Below are positions 1 to 11,149 of a DNA stretch of 64,000 nucleotides, one piece after another (positions within the stretch are counted from its first letter, which is position 1; the number at the start of each line of letters is the position of its first letter). The notes below the pieces were generated by a model. It worked only from the letters and a program-made list of their open reading frames with translations. It searched no databases and was not told the origin of the DNA. Origin of the DNA: Bugulina stolonifera (Eukaryota; Bryozoa; Gymnolaemata; Cheilostomatida; Bugulidae); the NCBI GenBank assembly GCA_935421135.1, contig OW285197.1, forward strand, positions 10,257,223 to 10,321,222, written 5' to 3'. A program made the position numbers and the translations under genes.

Positions 1-17
1 GTTCAGCGAAGGAAAAC

Positions 18-3000
18 ATGAGCAGGAGCGAGGAGGTGAGGGAATGTATAGTGTTGGTTCATATCGGCCCCACTATATATGGGCATAGTCCGCTTTACAA
101 ACTACACATTCGGAAAAAATGTTTATATTCTTCAAAGTGGATAAAATGTTCCGACTCCACACTATAGTTTAGGAACTATCACATGGTACATGATTTGCAA
201 CTAACAAATTGAAATCCTAGCTTTATAGTGATCAGCTTTCCCAGGTTATATATACAGAATGTTAATTATTTGCCTCCCGTTGAAGAAGTATTCTAACGGA
301 AAACCTGCTGTTTATCACATGATTTGCTGTAGCCAATCAATGCATTCCTTCTGATTCATAATGCTGACATGCTCTAATGCTCTGCAGTGTATACCAGCCC
401 TGCGGCGGCAGCAGCAGGATCCTGCTCTCGTCAGAACTAACCAGAAGAGAGGCAAACCTGGCCGTAGGCTTCTTGATGACATATTTTCTGGTAGTTATGA
501 TAATAACTTTGACTCAACAGTATCGGTACCTATTTTACAGCCAGCTGGACTTCCCAGCTCATATCAAACACAGACAGTAAGTATAAGATTGCTAGCAGTC
601 TGTTACTACACCATTCATTGGTAAAGTGGATAGATTTGTGAAAATTTTAGAAAATTAAAATACGTGAAAGCATAAAATCAGATTTTTAATAAAATGATGT
701 GTTCACTGACTGCCATTGTTGTTCACTGAAGCGTTACTCAGTTTTTCTGTGTTTAAATGGATCTTAATAGAAATAATTATTTATACTTTTTCTAATAATT
801 ATGTAAGCGTGAGTTACATAATATGCAAGTCATTGAGTGATGACAGATATAAACTTCGGTCTTCACTAAATCATTCAATGAATATAAGCAATTACAATAC
901 AGTAGCAAATCTATTTGGTAAATTGGAATTTAAAACTCAGTGTGACTGTATAACCATGTACATGTATTATTCACGCAAGTTAATAATTGGGCTTATCAAT
1001 TATATATTTTGGCAGCTGTCCCAACATAGATGAGTCATGCATTTTTATATGACTCATCCCTTTGTAAGAATTTGTTTACATGCAATAATTTGACTTTTTC
1101 TAAAAGTTCAATTCCTGGTTTTTCAATTTGTCCTAGAGATTGAAAGGGTATATTTGTATTTTCTATCCACTTTACCAACTTTATTTGTGGCATGGGTGAC
1201 CAATTCTCTATTTCTTTGCAGTGTATAACCAAATAACTACACTGAATTGTTTTAATCTCTATCTATCATCATAGAAATGCATTAGATATTAGATTTGCCT
1301 GTCTCTGATTACAGCAATAAAGCTTCATAATATTCTCCCATCTATTCTATAGAACCAACAACTGTTCTAAGCTATTCATTTCACCAGCTAGGAGTTATCA
1401 CCTCTTTAGTTGGAATAGAAATGTTTTACCAGACCATATACATGTAGCTGTGAACTTTTATAATATTTATGGTCTTCAAAATTGTAGGCAACACAACTCC
1501 AAACTATAAAGATAATTTTATCGCGATTATAATTTAATGGAGTTCCTTAGCTTGGAAGTGTTGTTGGTTCAACAATTACATAACTAGCAAACCTAAGCTT
1601 TCTAGTAGAGAAAGTGATAAAGACAAACTAGATGCTGTCCCTTTATATTATTCCTTTCTATAATATAAAAAGAGATAACTTTTGTGATTGGTGCTGAAGT
1701 GCAATTATCTCACTGGTTTTTTGGCACTACTAATTATGATTGATTGTCTGTGATTTATGATTGCCTATGCTATTACATAACATCTCTAAGCAGCAGTGAT
1801 TCTTTTTTCTTATCTTAATTTCTAGACTGCTTGTAGACCTGCCTGCACGTAGATACTACTTGTAGACATCTATAAGCACCTGTAGACACCTGCACTGCAC
1901 TGCTTTAGTAGCTAACTCCCAGTGTTTTATCTTGCCAAGCTAAACTGTATCCACCTCATATTATAGTTTTGGGAACATGAATATTTCAGCAAATTAGTTT
2001 CCTCTCACTGTACAGTTTAGCTTGACAATCTCTAAGGCTATAGTAGACTTTGTAGTTGCCTGCTTCTAGTTGCTACTCTTTATTTCAGCTGCCTGCATCC
2101 TCTCACACATATTACAATCAGCTAGCAGCCTCCAAGGACCAATCCGAAATTAACCGGAGGGCCAATAACAACATTGTCAAATCGGTAGGAGTTGTCACAC
2201 CTCTAGTGTATATTTTCCAGCTGTATTCCCACCCTTCATTATTAGATTTATATTCAGCCAACGAATCTCATGGCTGTCTATAAGTTTACTTTGTCTACTA
2301 GTTTTACCAGAAAGAGTTCCACTGACCGATAAATTAATGTCTCTAATTTTGGACCATAGTCTAAGCTTTATGAGTTGTCACTCTCGACTTTGCCATGGTT
2401 CACTGTGAAAAAAATGTTTCTTTAGTGAAATATGAGTAAATCTGTATGTCCATTACAAGCATAGCAAAATGTACATGTGCATGTACAAGGTAGCTTTTCT
2501 TCACAAAGTGAAACATGTTAGTGTTAGTGTGATTACGTAGTGTTTCATATGAGTACTAATGCTATATACTTATCTCTTTTCCCTTGATAGTTGTACTGTA
2601 GATCTCAATGCTGTGTATGCAATAGAGATCAATGTTAGATTGGTTTATAGGGCACATTCTCCGGGAGGGAAGGAGATAAACCAGAAGTTAGGAAGAGACC
2701 AATGCCTGCTCCCAGGAACTCTATGGCCAATAAAAGTCAAGACAGCTCGTCTCAACACAGTACTCCTGCTACGTCTCCTAAAGGTCAGTGTTGATCCCTT
2801 GTGGTCAGTGTTATGTCCCTTATAGGTCATGGTATATACCCTTAGAGGTCAGCGATGCATCCTCTAGCGGTCATTGCCGTGTCTCCTAGTGGTCAGTGTT
2901 CTGTCCCTTGAGGTCAGTTTTCATCCTGTAGGTGTCAGTGCAACGACTCTCGTATCTATCCACTTGACGTGTATGACTGCTTTTGTAGTACATTGGTCAA

Positions 3001-6000
3001 TACCACTCTTTATTTCATTAGAAGTCATTGCTGTCATACGCAGGTGGCCTTTATTTAAATGTATACATAGTGGACAACTCCAGTCCTTTACATATACTTG
3101 AGTGAATGTTCTTGAATATGTCGTTTTTATTCTTAAAAATTTGTTTTGGAGTGTAACACGAAATGTTTCATTTACAGCAACGCCATTGGCTGGTAGACGG
3201 GATCTGAATAACCCGGCAGCTATTGACTGGGATGCTCCTGTACCCCCAGACAATGTAAGGTTTACCATATTAATAGACTCCATGTTAGTTTATACCAATT
3301 CCTAATCGGTGGCGTGCATGTTATATCACATAGTCGAATGTGACATCATAGTCTGAACGTTGATAATACTTGCAGAGACATTGAAAACTCAATCTGTATC
3401 ACTGACTATATATAATAGTTGTGAGTTCTTATTTTGCTATAGGATTTGTCGGGGCGTAGAGGTACACCCTACGTAAAGGACGTGCACAGCGTGGGGAGTA
3501 AGTATATCAATGAAACAGAACTATTTCGAATTCAAGAACTGAACAGAGCCATTCACAAGGAGAAATTAGATAAATTGAGAGAGAGGGACAGTGATTCTGA
3601 TGAGGATATATATGAGAATGGGGCCGTGGTATTCGAACCCATCAGTGAGGTGTGTTTTGGTATAGACCTTAGGCTAAGAAGTGACATTGCATTGTATAGG
3701 AATTATTAAGGCTTCTAACGTGTCTTTTAAGTGTAATTGTTGTTAGTTGTTAGTACTTACTCATGTCTATCTCAATCACCTTTCATATTAAATATTTAGC
3801 GTCAAAATCCATATACATAGCAAAGCATCCGTTAGCTAAAACGATGTGCTAGCGATCACTCACATAGGTTTCATGTGTCTTAGCTACCAGTACTCCACGT
3901 TCAGCTCGTATTTGCTTTGAGCAGTAATTTGGGTGATTTCTATCTTGCACGTATTTGCCTGGCCCTACCTTGTAGGTAATGTTATTAACTTGATATGTCA
4001 TAACCACTAGTTGTGCATTCTTTAGAGTGTCGAGGGAGAAATTGAAGATATATATGAGAACTCTGACGCTCCTTATCTAGTGGAACAGAGAGCTATCACC
4101 AAGAGGAAGTTAACGAGGCAAGCTGCTGCGTCTAGTAAATACGATCATACGGCTATTGCTCACCAGGATTCTCTAGATCTGCTTCGTCAACAGTCACGAA
4201 AGCTGCAACGATTGGATACACTTCGTCAAAATTTGGTTCAAAAACAGGTAAATTGTAGCCTCTACTCTCAATGAATCTATTGGTTGAGGCTAGGGGTGGG
4301 GCTACTGCCACTCCATCAGTTAGAGAAGCTATAATTACCTCCTTCGTCTGAACTCTGAATTTATGTTGCGTTGTTAGGTTGAAAATTCTATCTATAGAGT
4401 AAGTATGGCGTTGTTATGGCTCTCCTATCACACATGTATATGTTTAGTTGTAGTAGTAGCACTGCATGTTTGTATGGCTGATATATACTATTTCGTATTA
4501 GCTAGATATGACACCCTTATAGCTTAGATACAATGCTCCAGACAAAAGCACTTCCTCTGTTTGTCATACGCTAGCTTAGACTGCTGTCGGTTACCTCTCT
4601 GATCACACGTCATGTTGTTCTGGTTGTTATACAGGAGTCTGTAGACATGAATCCACTAACAAGGGTAGCCATTAACCTTGATCTTCTGAGTGAAGATAAT
4701 CAGCACTACCTCTCACTCATCAGTAAGTATATGTGATTGGTTCATTTAATTATTCGCTCTGCTTATCGGTTAGTTTCTCTACCAATCATATTACAATCAT
4801 GTTGTGGTTTGGTCTACTCAGAGAGTTGTTTTTTTGTTTTTTATCAAAGCACAAAAGTTTATAACTTGCGTCTGTTTACAGAGAAGATGTCTTCAACTAG
4901 TGACCCTAGTCTATATTACAAATTCAAGAAGACAGTTGGGGAAGGGTAAGTAACCCCGATGTAATTCATAATCTAGAATCATGCTCAAGAAACTATTTTG
5001 TACATTGATATGCTTCAGAATGATTTGGCCACCTTTCCGGACTTGCTTCGACTTTAAGCAGTTTCGGACAAAATATAAAGCGTGTAAAAGTTTTGCCTTT
5101 CTATTTTTGGCATTCAAAATTAGCAACTCAAACTTTGTCTTTTCCAATTTCCAAAGAAAATAAATGTTTTCCTACTTGAAAGATTTTGTAAACATTTATA
5201 GTCTTAGTTTTTATTTGTGCTACTTTTATTTGTAGGGCGTCTGGTAAGGTCTTCCAAGCCAGGGATAAAAATACAGATGGGGAGGTAGCTATCAAATACT
5301 TGGATCTCACAGGACAGCTCTCTCTCTTGGGTCTCATTGCACAAGAGATATCCATACTACGTTCTGTGAAGCACGACAACATCATCAACTTCATCAGTGA
5401 GTTCTAGAATAAAATGATAGGGTCCCGAAGAGGTCTTTGCTAGAGTTTGTTATTGTTATCTCATATATGCATACGATAATCAGTGGACATTGGTTTTATT
5501 ATTACTGTACAAGTGTAGATTCATTTACTGCATTGACCTCAAATCTGATTGTGTCTTTGACACATTTTCCTTCCAATAGGCTGTTTGTTGTCAGATGGGT
5601 TCTACATGTACACCGCTTGTAGCGCAAATAATACAATTGTCTATACCTTACAAGTATTTATTGACTTGTCATTACGTTCATGTTTTGTTACTGTGACATT
5701 AGCGTGTTGTTCAATGCATGCAATGATATCTGTTATTGTTCATACAATGATATTCACTATAATTGTAGACTGTTTCTTCATCGAAGAATCAATAGAGCTC
5801 TGTGTTGTTATGGAGTATATGGATGGTCTACCTCTTAATGATATTGTAGAACCACGGTAAGTCTGAGACGTCATCACCATCTTGATTCGGGGCTCATGAC
5901 AGTTCTGTGTTGCTAGTTCAATATGATTGGGTATAGGATGGGTACAACTACAACATTTGGGTGGATAATATATAACCGTTAGTTGTGGTATTGCAATAAC

Positions 6001-7671
6001 AAACTTAGCTTATGTGCAGCTGCAAGGTTCAATTATATAGATACGAAAATGTTTAGCCAAAGAATTGTACCGGAGTGTGCCAATGAGCATTTTACTTCAC
6101 TCACTCTGTGCTGGTTGTATCGAATACGTTGCTATGGCAACTGGTAAGGCCGTCTGTAGCTTACATACAATATGTTACTGTTTACAGACGAGGTATCAAC
6201 AGAGAGTCAATCATATCAAGTATAATCAGGTCATGTGTTCACGCTCTTGCCTACGTTCACGATAAGAACATCATCCATCGAGATATAAAGTCAGACAATG
6301 TACTCGTCGGCTCAAACGGTGTGGTCAAGGTCATTGACTTTGGAGCCGGCGCTAAGGTGAGTGTACCAATATGCTTCAATTCTTTTGTAAGAGCAGTTCG
6401 CTGTAGTCTAGTCTAGCCTGTCTGTCTGTCTGTCTAGTCTAGTCTAGTCGAGTCTAGTTTGGTCTAGTGATGGAGTGCTGGGCTTGTTTGTAACCAATCG
6501 TTCAGGGTTTGTCTGTCTGTCTGTCTGCCTGCCACACGTATAATAATGTTGTTTTCTTACAGGTGTGGGCTAGTAAGACTGAGAAACGTAGGACACACAT
6601 TGGTACTCCCTACTGGATGGCTCCAGAAGTCATTAAAGAGTAAGTCACACTGTCGATCTACTATTAGTTATTGAATTCTGTGGGAAAACTGTTACATAAC
6701 AACAGCGACAGCAGGCCGCGCTGTCATATTGATGGCCTCAAAAATCGGACATAACAAATGCTAGAGCTTTTAACTGTTGCTGTTTTATGGGACCGACTGT
6801 CTCTGGGATTTTTATATATGAATTGTATATTACATTATATCAGGTATCCACAAGCTACTGCATATATGCAAGTTTATTTATATAGTCGGCCAATATAACG
6901 TCTTGTTGATTGTAGGGAGCCGTACACAAACAAAATAGACGTCTGGTCATTAGGTATCATGGCATATGAGTGCTGTAAGGGCACACCCCCGTACTACGAG
7001 CACCAAGACTACATTGCCCTCTCTATTATTGCTAAAGATGGCGTCATCCCACTCATCAAGAAACTGGGTAACAGTTCGGCTTCACCCACTTTTAAGAAGT
7101 TCCTGGAGAGGTAAAACTTTGCTAATATTGTTTATTTGCAAAGAGATTTAGTTGATATGTTAGTTAATGTTAAATTATCTATTACACCATGACTGTCGTT
7201 ATGTACGCAGACCTTTATTAGAGGTATACTGATAGATATCAAAGGTGGAAATAAATGGGACCATTTTACTGGCAAAGGTCAAATGCTATAGCTTTGATAA
7301 ACACATCAGGCAAGCGTAGAGCAGTGCAACTGCAATGCATTAACTGCCAAATATGTCTATCGGTCAGTCACTGGTGACCAAGTCACCTCAACATTTATGT
7401 TGAAAGAGCTCAAATGTTTTGAGAACATTGGGGCCTTGGTAAAGCGTGAGCATCAAATTTACTCGAGAGGACCCTTTTGTATTACCACTGACGATGTTGG
7501 CGGTGTTATTTATCACTGTTATTATCGTGATGTAGATGCTGTGAAAAGAGACAAAATAGAAGAGCTACAATGCAAGAGTTGAAACGTCATCCGTTCCTGA
7601 AAAGCAATCTTGCCTCTAAAGAAGATATTGCTGAATATGTGAAAGAAACCAAGGAGACTGATTGGTACTGA
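18..7671 (+). CDS. PAK-type STE20 serine/threonine kinase, 15 exons, about 639 aa
   Basis: Exons: 18-35, 388-576, 2089-2184, 2651-2783, 3178-3254, 3443-3649, 4026-4247, 4635-4722, 4882-4945, 5236-5396, 5769-5856, 6188-6356, 6563-6639, 6916-7110, 7536-7671; all phases agree. The kinase domain covers about residues 357-610: glycine loop GEGASGKV, VAIK lysine K385, HRD D480, DFG D498 and [17 protein letters not shown] is typical of p21-activated kinases, which phosphorylate Ser/Thr in cytoskeletal and MAPK signalling. The N-terminal 350 residues are low-complexity, with a proline-rich stretch (KRPMPAPR), a charged helical segment and two EDIYEN motifs (Y228, Y250). I see no CRIB motif, so GTPase control is unproven. 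The last exon starts inside subdomain XI and the protein ends KETDWY. The start is the least certain part: MSRSEE is spliced in frame to exon 2, but the gene may begin left of the window, or at the ATG at 361. Confidence 0.85.
2772..2942. repeat. Minisatellite spanning the exon 4 splice donor of the PAK-like gene
   Basis: About eight degenerate units of roughly 22 bp share a core like TAGTGGTCAGTGTTCTGTCC. The first unit covers the end of exon 4 (CCTAAAG) and its donor gtcagtg at 2784. The others lie in the intron and repeat a donor-like GGTCAGTG. Confidence 0.75.
6404..6535. repeat. Simple repeat, TCTG and TCTAG types
   Basis: In intron 12 of the PAK-like gene, runs of ctgt and tctag/tctagt units lie on either side of a short unique stretch. 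It is ordinary microsatellite sequence. Confidence 0.7.
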
Positions 7672-8952
7672 GTCTATTCATCTCTCAATGTGGTACTAAG
7701 GCTATCAGCCGGTCTCCTTCAAGTACTTATAGAACTTTTGTACAATATTCAATCGCAGTATAACTTTATGCAGTGTCATTACCTGCCAATTATGGACACC
7801 AATAATATGATTATTGCTAGATAATTTACTCTGTGTAATATTTGCAATCTGACGTTTACAGCTGTTCTTAGATATTATATAACTTCTTTTACCAAAGATT
7901 TATATGTTTTGTGAATGTTATATGACATAAATCTACGCGTATCATGTATTTGTATCAAAGTCATGTACTATGACATGATTGTAATGTCAGATGTTGCTAG
8001 TCATTATGGACTAGCGCGTGCTTAAACAAGCGTATTAATTGTTTTATATTATAATTATTATAAGTGTGTACATTAAATATATACACTAAATTATTTCAAT
8101 TATACATCAATATAATTCATCTGTACATAGATATTTTTTCACCACTACTATGCCTGAATAGTTCCTTCATTTATTCTACGACGGTCTTGATCCACCAATA
8201 TGCAAGAGTTATTCTATTATGCAGCATGTAGAATAACACATGTATTTTGCTACCATTTTATTATTATATTCTCTATTTTTCATTTTATTAATATTATTTT
8301 AATGATCAAAAATATTTTACTCTTCTTAACTTGTTTTATTGGTAAACAAATCATTGCTCAAATAAAGTCTCCAACCAACACAAACTCCTCATAATATTAC
8401 GTCAGTTATTCTGGGGCTCCTTTGCTAATTTAGCTCAAGTTCCACACTTGTATAATGGCCAACTGTTGGCACAGTCCAAGTGCAAGCCGTATCTAGTTCA
8501 CACTTTCGACGTGTGATCTCAAGACTATGTTTTATTAACAGAATTATTTTGGGAAATACAGAAAATAATTCCAGTGTAGTGGTTTGCGACAAAAATTATA
8601 CTTTGATAATATTAATTACGATTGTTTTGCAATAAATTCTTCAAATAGTTCAAGTAATTTGTGACTCAAGCTTAAATTCTTCAATTCAGAATAAAATTTA
8701 CACAGAGCAACTTGAATTTGCAGAAAAAATAGAAAAATTTCAGGAAAATAGTAAGTAGTCTAGACCTGTATTATATTCATACTGCATGCATAATATGTAT
8801 AACCAAGTCATGTGAATATAGTGAGCAACTAAAGTAATTAAGCCCACGAATGCTTGTTTGTTTTTTACAAGTTCTAAAATTAGAATTCATTGTGATAAAC
8901 AACAACTAAAACCAACAGTCTTATACTGCTGTAAACTATATAATATTTATAG
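7672..8952. other. 3' flank of the PAK-like gene and intergenic spacer
   Basis: There is no coding signal. An ATTAAA at 8072-8077, about 400 bases after the stop, and an AATAAA near 8361 are possible polyadenylation signals. The rest is AT-rich. A 64-codon open frame at 8200-8394 has no recognisable content and looks like chance. Confidence 0.5.
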
Positions 8953-10445
8953 ATGTCAGGCACTCGACGAAGAAGCAGATTCCGAAGTACAATCTGTAAA
9001 AAACCATCAAAGTCATCTACCCATAAGGCCCGGGACATTTACAATGGTCACCCATTTCGACCAAGTCGCGCTGCCGTGGTTCCGGCACCAACTATGTTGG
9101 ACGAGGCTTTTGGAATGTTCATGGACACAGGTGGTCCACTGATCGGAGCCTCAAGGTGAGTCATACTCAATACTCTAGATGACTCATACTCAATAAAGAT
9201 CTCTACATGACTGTTATTGAAAATATCTTCTGCTTACCACATCGACGCGAGCAGTGTAGGCCTACATGCAATTAGAAGGATATTAGCTATCATATAGAAC
9301 TTGTAGGTCATAGTCTAAAAGAGCGAGGCATTATCACTGCATGACGTAAAACCTAGCTGTAGTAGTAATTTACATACAAACCTGTAGTTTATTTGTTGCA
9401 GGCAGATGATGGCTGCCGGCTGCTGCTTTGTCAAGACGTGGTTCAGGTGGCAAAGGAATGACACATGGTTCAGCTTTATTATTAGAATGTTGTTTGGTGT
9501 TTTACTCATGGCTCTTCTCTTAAAGCTGTGTCTTGGACCAAATAAGACATTTTTAAAGAAGTAGGTAGACGTACTCAGTATTATTATACATGTACACAGA
9601 AATGTATGCGTGTATGTGAAAAGTTTCTTTGATTCCACAGACGCTGCCTGACCCCAACCATATGGCACATCTCGGCCCCACCAAAATTCTGGGTCCCTTG
9701 CAATTTTTTTCAGATGAACTTGACAACTCTAAGATGTAGACTATACAATAAAATACTACATGAGCATATATTAAGTGAAGCTTCACTTATAATGTTCAAT
9801 AGTATTACAGTTATGGTAGAATATTAGTGCCATATATACATGTACTTGTATATGTAATGCAAGTTTGTGAAAAAAATGAGAGACGTCTTCATGTATATAT
9901 CACAATATTGATATTGTATTGCACTCTATTAAATTGGAGTCAGCCGACATGAAGTGTAGACAAATGGAACAGTTCACAACAAAATGATACATAATTATAA
10001 TCGTTGAAACTATGCGGCAGTTGTCCTCCCTCTGATGCTAGATGATATTGTGTGTTTGTTTAGTAAATTTGAAAGACATGTTCTGTCTACATGTATACCT
10101 AATATATATAACGTATTTTTAGCAAGGAATTTGTCTGTGAGCAGTCAGAGACTTGTTTCAATTCCATGGAAATACCCAGTCTCTGACTGGTGTTTGAACC
10201 CGGGGCCTCTACGGCACCTAATCGCCTAGCAAACCCCAGTCAGGGACTGGTATTTTCATGGATTTGAAACAAGTCTCTGACTGCTCACAGACAAATTCCT
10301 TGCTAAAAATATACATTATATATAGAAAATGGCCAAACCTATATAATTATGCAGTATTAAATAATAGTCATGTGAATAAAAACATTTTTATTCCAGGCTC
10401 TACAACAGGATGACCTGGACAGTTGGCTCACTGGGACCTTACTGA
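8953..10445 (+). CDS. Small single-pass membrane protein, 136 aa, family not recognised
   Basis: Exons 8953-9155, 9402-9560 and 10397-10445 join in phase to a 136-residue protein. The first 30 residues are strongly basic (RRRSRFRS, KKPSK). A middle segment rich in Pro, Gly and Met follows, then one hydrophobic segment of about 17 residues (LFGVLLMALLLKLCLG) preceded by an aromatic and basic stretch (TWFRWQRND), then a short C-terminal tail ending GSLGPY. The hydrophobic span suggests a membrane anchor; I see no signal peptide. The ATG at 8953 directly follows a tag, so an upstream non-coding exon may be spliced there. An AATAAA lies 68 bases past the stop, which supports a real transcription unit. 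Exon 1 ends with a good gtgagt donor whose sequence starts a short tandem repeat. I cannot assign a function. Confidence 0.65.
10101..10325. mobile_element. Foldback (MITE-like) element with tRNA-like core
   Basis: Arms at about 10101-10193 and 10234-10325 are near-perfect inverted copies. Both contain the run AGCAAGGAATTTGTCTGTG or its complement, and CAGTCAGAGACTTGTTTCA. The 40-base core holds tttgaacccgggg; its complement, CCCCGGGTTCAAA, resembles a tRNA T-arm or B box. The element lies in intron 2 of the small membrane-protein gene. A diverged relative of the inner part is at about 28035-28110. Size and structure suggest a non-autonomous element; no coding capacity is seen. Confidence 0.7.
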
Positions 10446-10512
10446 AATTGCATTAGTTGATTTGTACACTTGCACAAAAGTTATGACAGCTGTTGTTTTT
10501 TTTCAAGGTGAA

Positions 10513-10518
10513 AATAAA
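10513..10518 (+). terminator. Polyadenylation signal AATAAA of the small membrane-protein gene
   Basis: The canonical hexamer lies 68 bases after the TGA at 10443-10445, a normal distance for a short 3' UTR. Confidence 0.55.
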
Positions 10519-10674
10519 GAAGTCTAATTCAGTAATCATACAAATGTCAGCAGTGTTATTAATTTCAATTCTTCATCAGTACTTATGCAGTTTCACAACT
10601 GGATAGAATTAGAATAGAAAAACACTAAAAAATGCATAATTGATAATGCAATCTTGTGAGGTCACTACATTTTG

Positions 10675-10755
10675 TTTAATAAATTGGAGTTGTATGCACC
10701 CTTAGTAACGGTAGCATACAACTCCAAGTTACGAAACTTTAGCTTTATTAAATGT
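10675..10755. repeat. Short inverted repeat, MITE-like
   Basis: Perfect 14-bp arms TTGGAGTTGTATGC (10684-10697) and GCATACAACTCCAA (10714-10727) are separated by 16 bases. Outside them lie TTTAATAAA and TTTATTAAA as looser terminal inverted repeats. It sits between two genes. Confidence 0.55.
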
Positions 10756-11149
10756 CCGATATTTATTCGGATCAACAATCGGACAAATGCATAGTTTAGT
10801 AGTGCTCTTTTGCGAATTCACACCGATTCAAGTGGATGGCATTTCTAATGACTGCACGGTGTACAAAAAGCAAAAGCGCTAATCGGATAGCAATGAGAGA
10901 ATTAGGTCACCTTATTGCTCCTGTCTGCTGATATAGGTCGCTACTCAAGTATGAACTTGTACAATAATAAGCCCTGGGATTTCCCACCGAGACAAATCCA
11001 AAGAGAGATTTTCTAATGATTTCAGAACAGATTTACTCATAAAGATCGAGACTATTATATAGTTATTTCTCTGTTTATAACACAAGTAACTCAAATAATT
11101 AATTATGTGCAATTCATAAATTAGAGTAGCTGAGCTTCCTTGAACTGAT

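Noticed and set aside
10188..10233. Possible tRNA gene in the foldback core
   Set aside because: Only a T-arm/B-box-like string is present; no full cloverleaf can be drawn.
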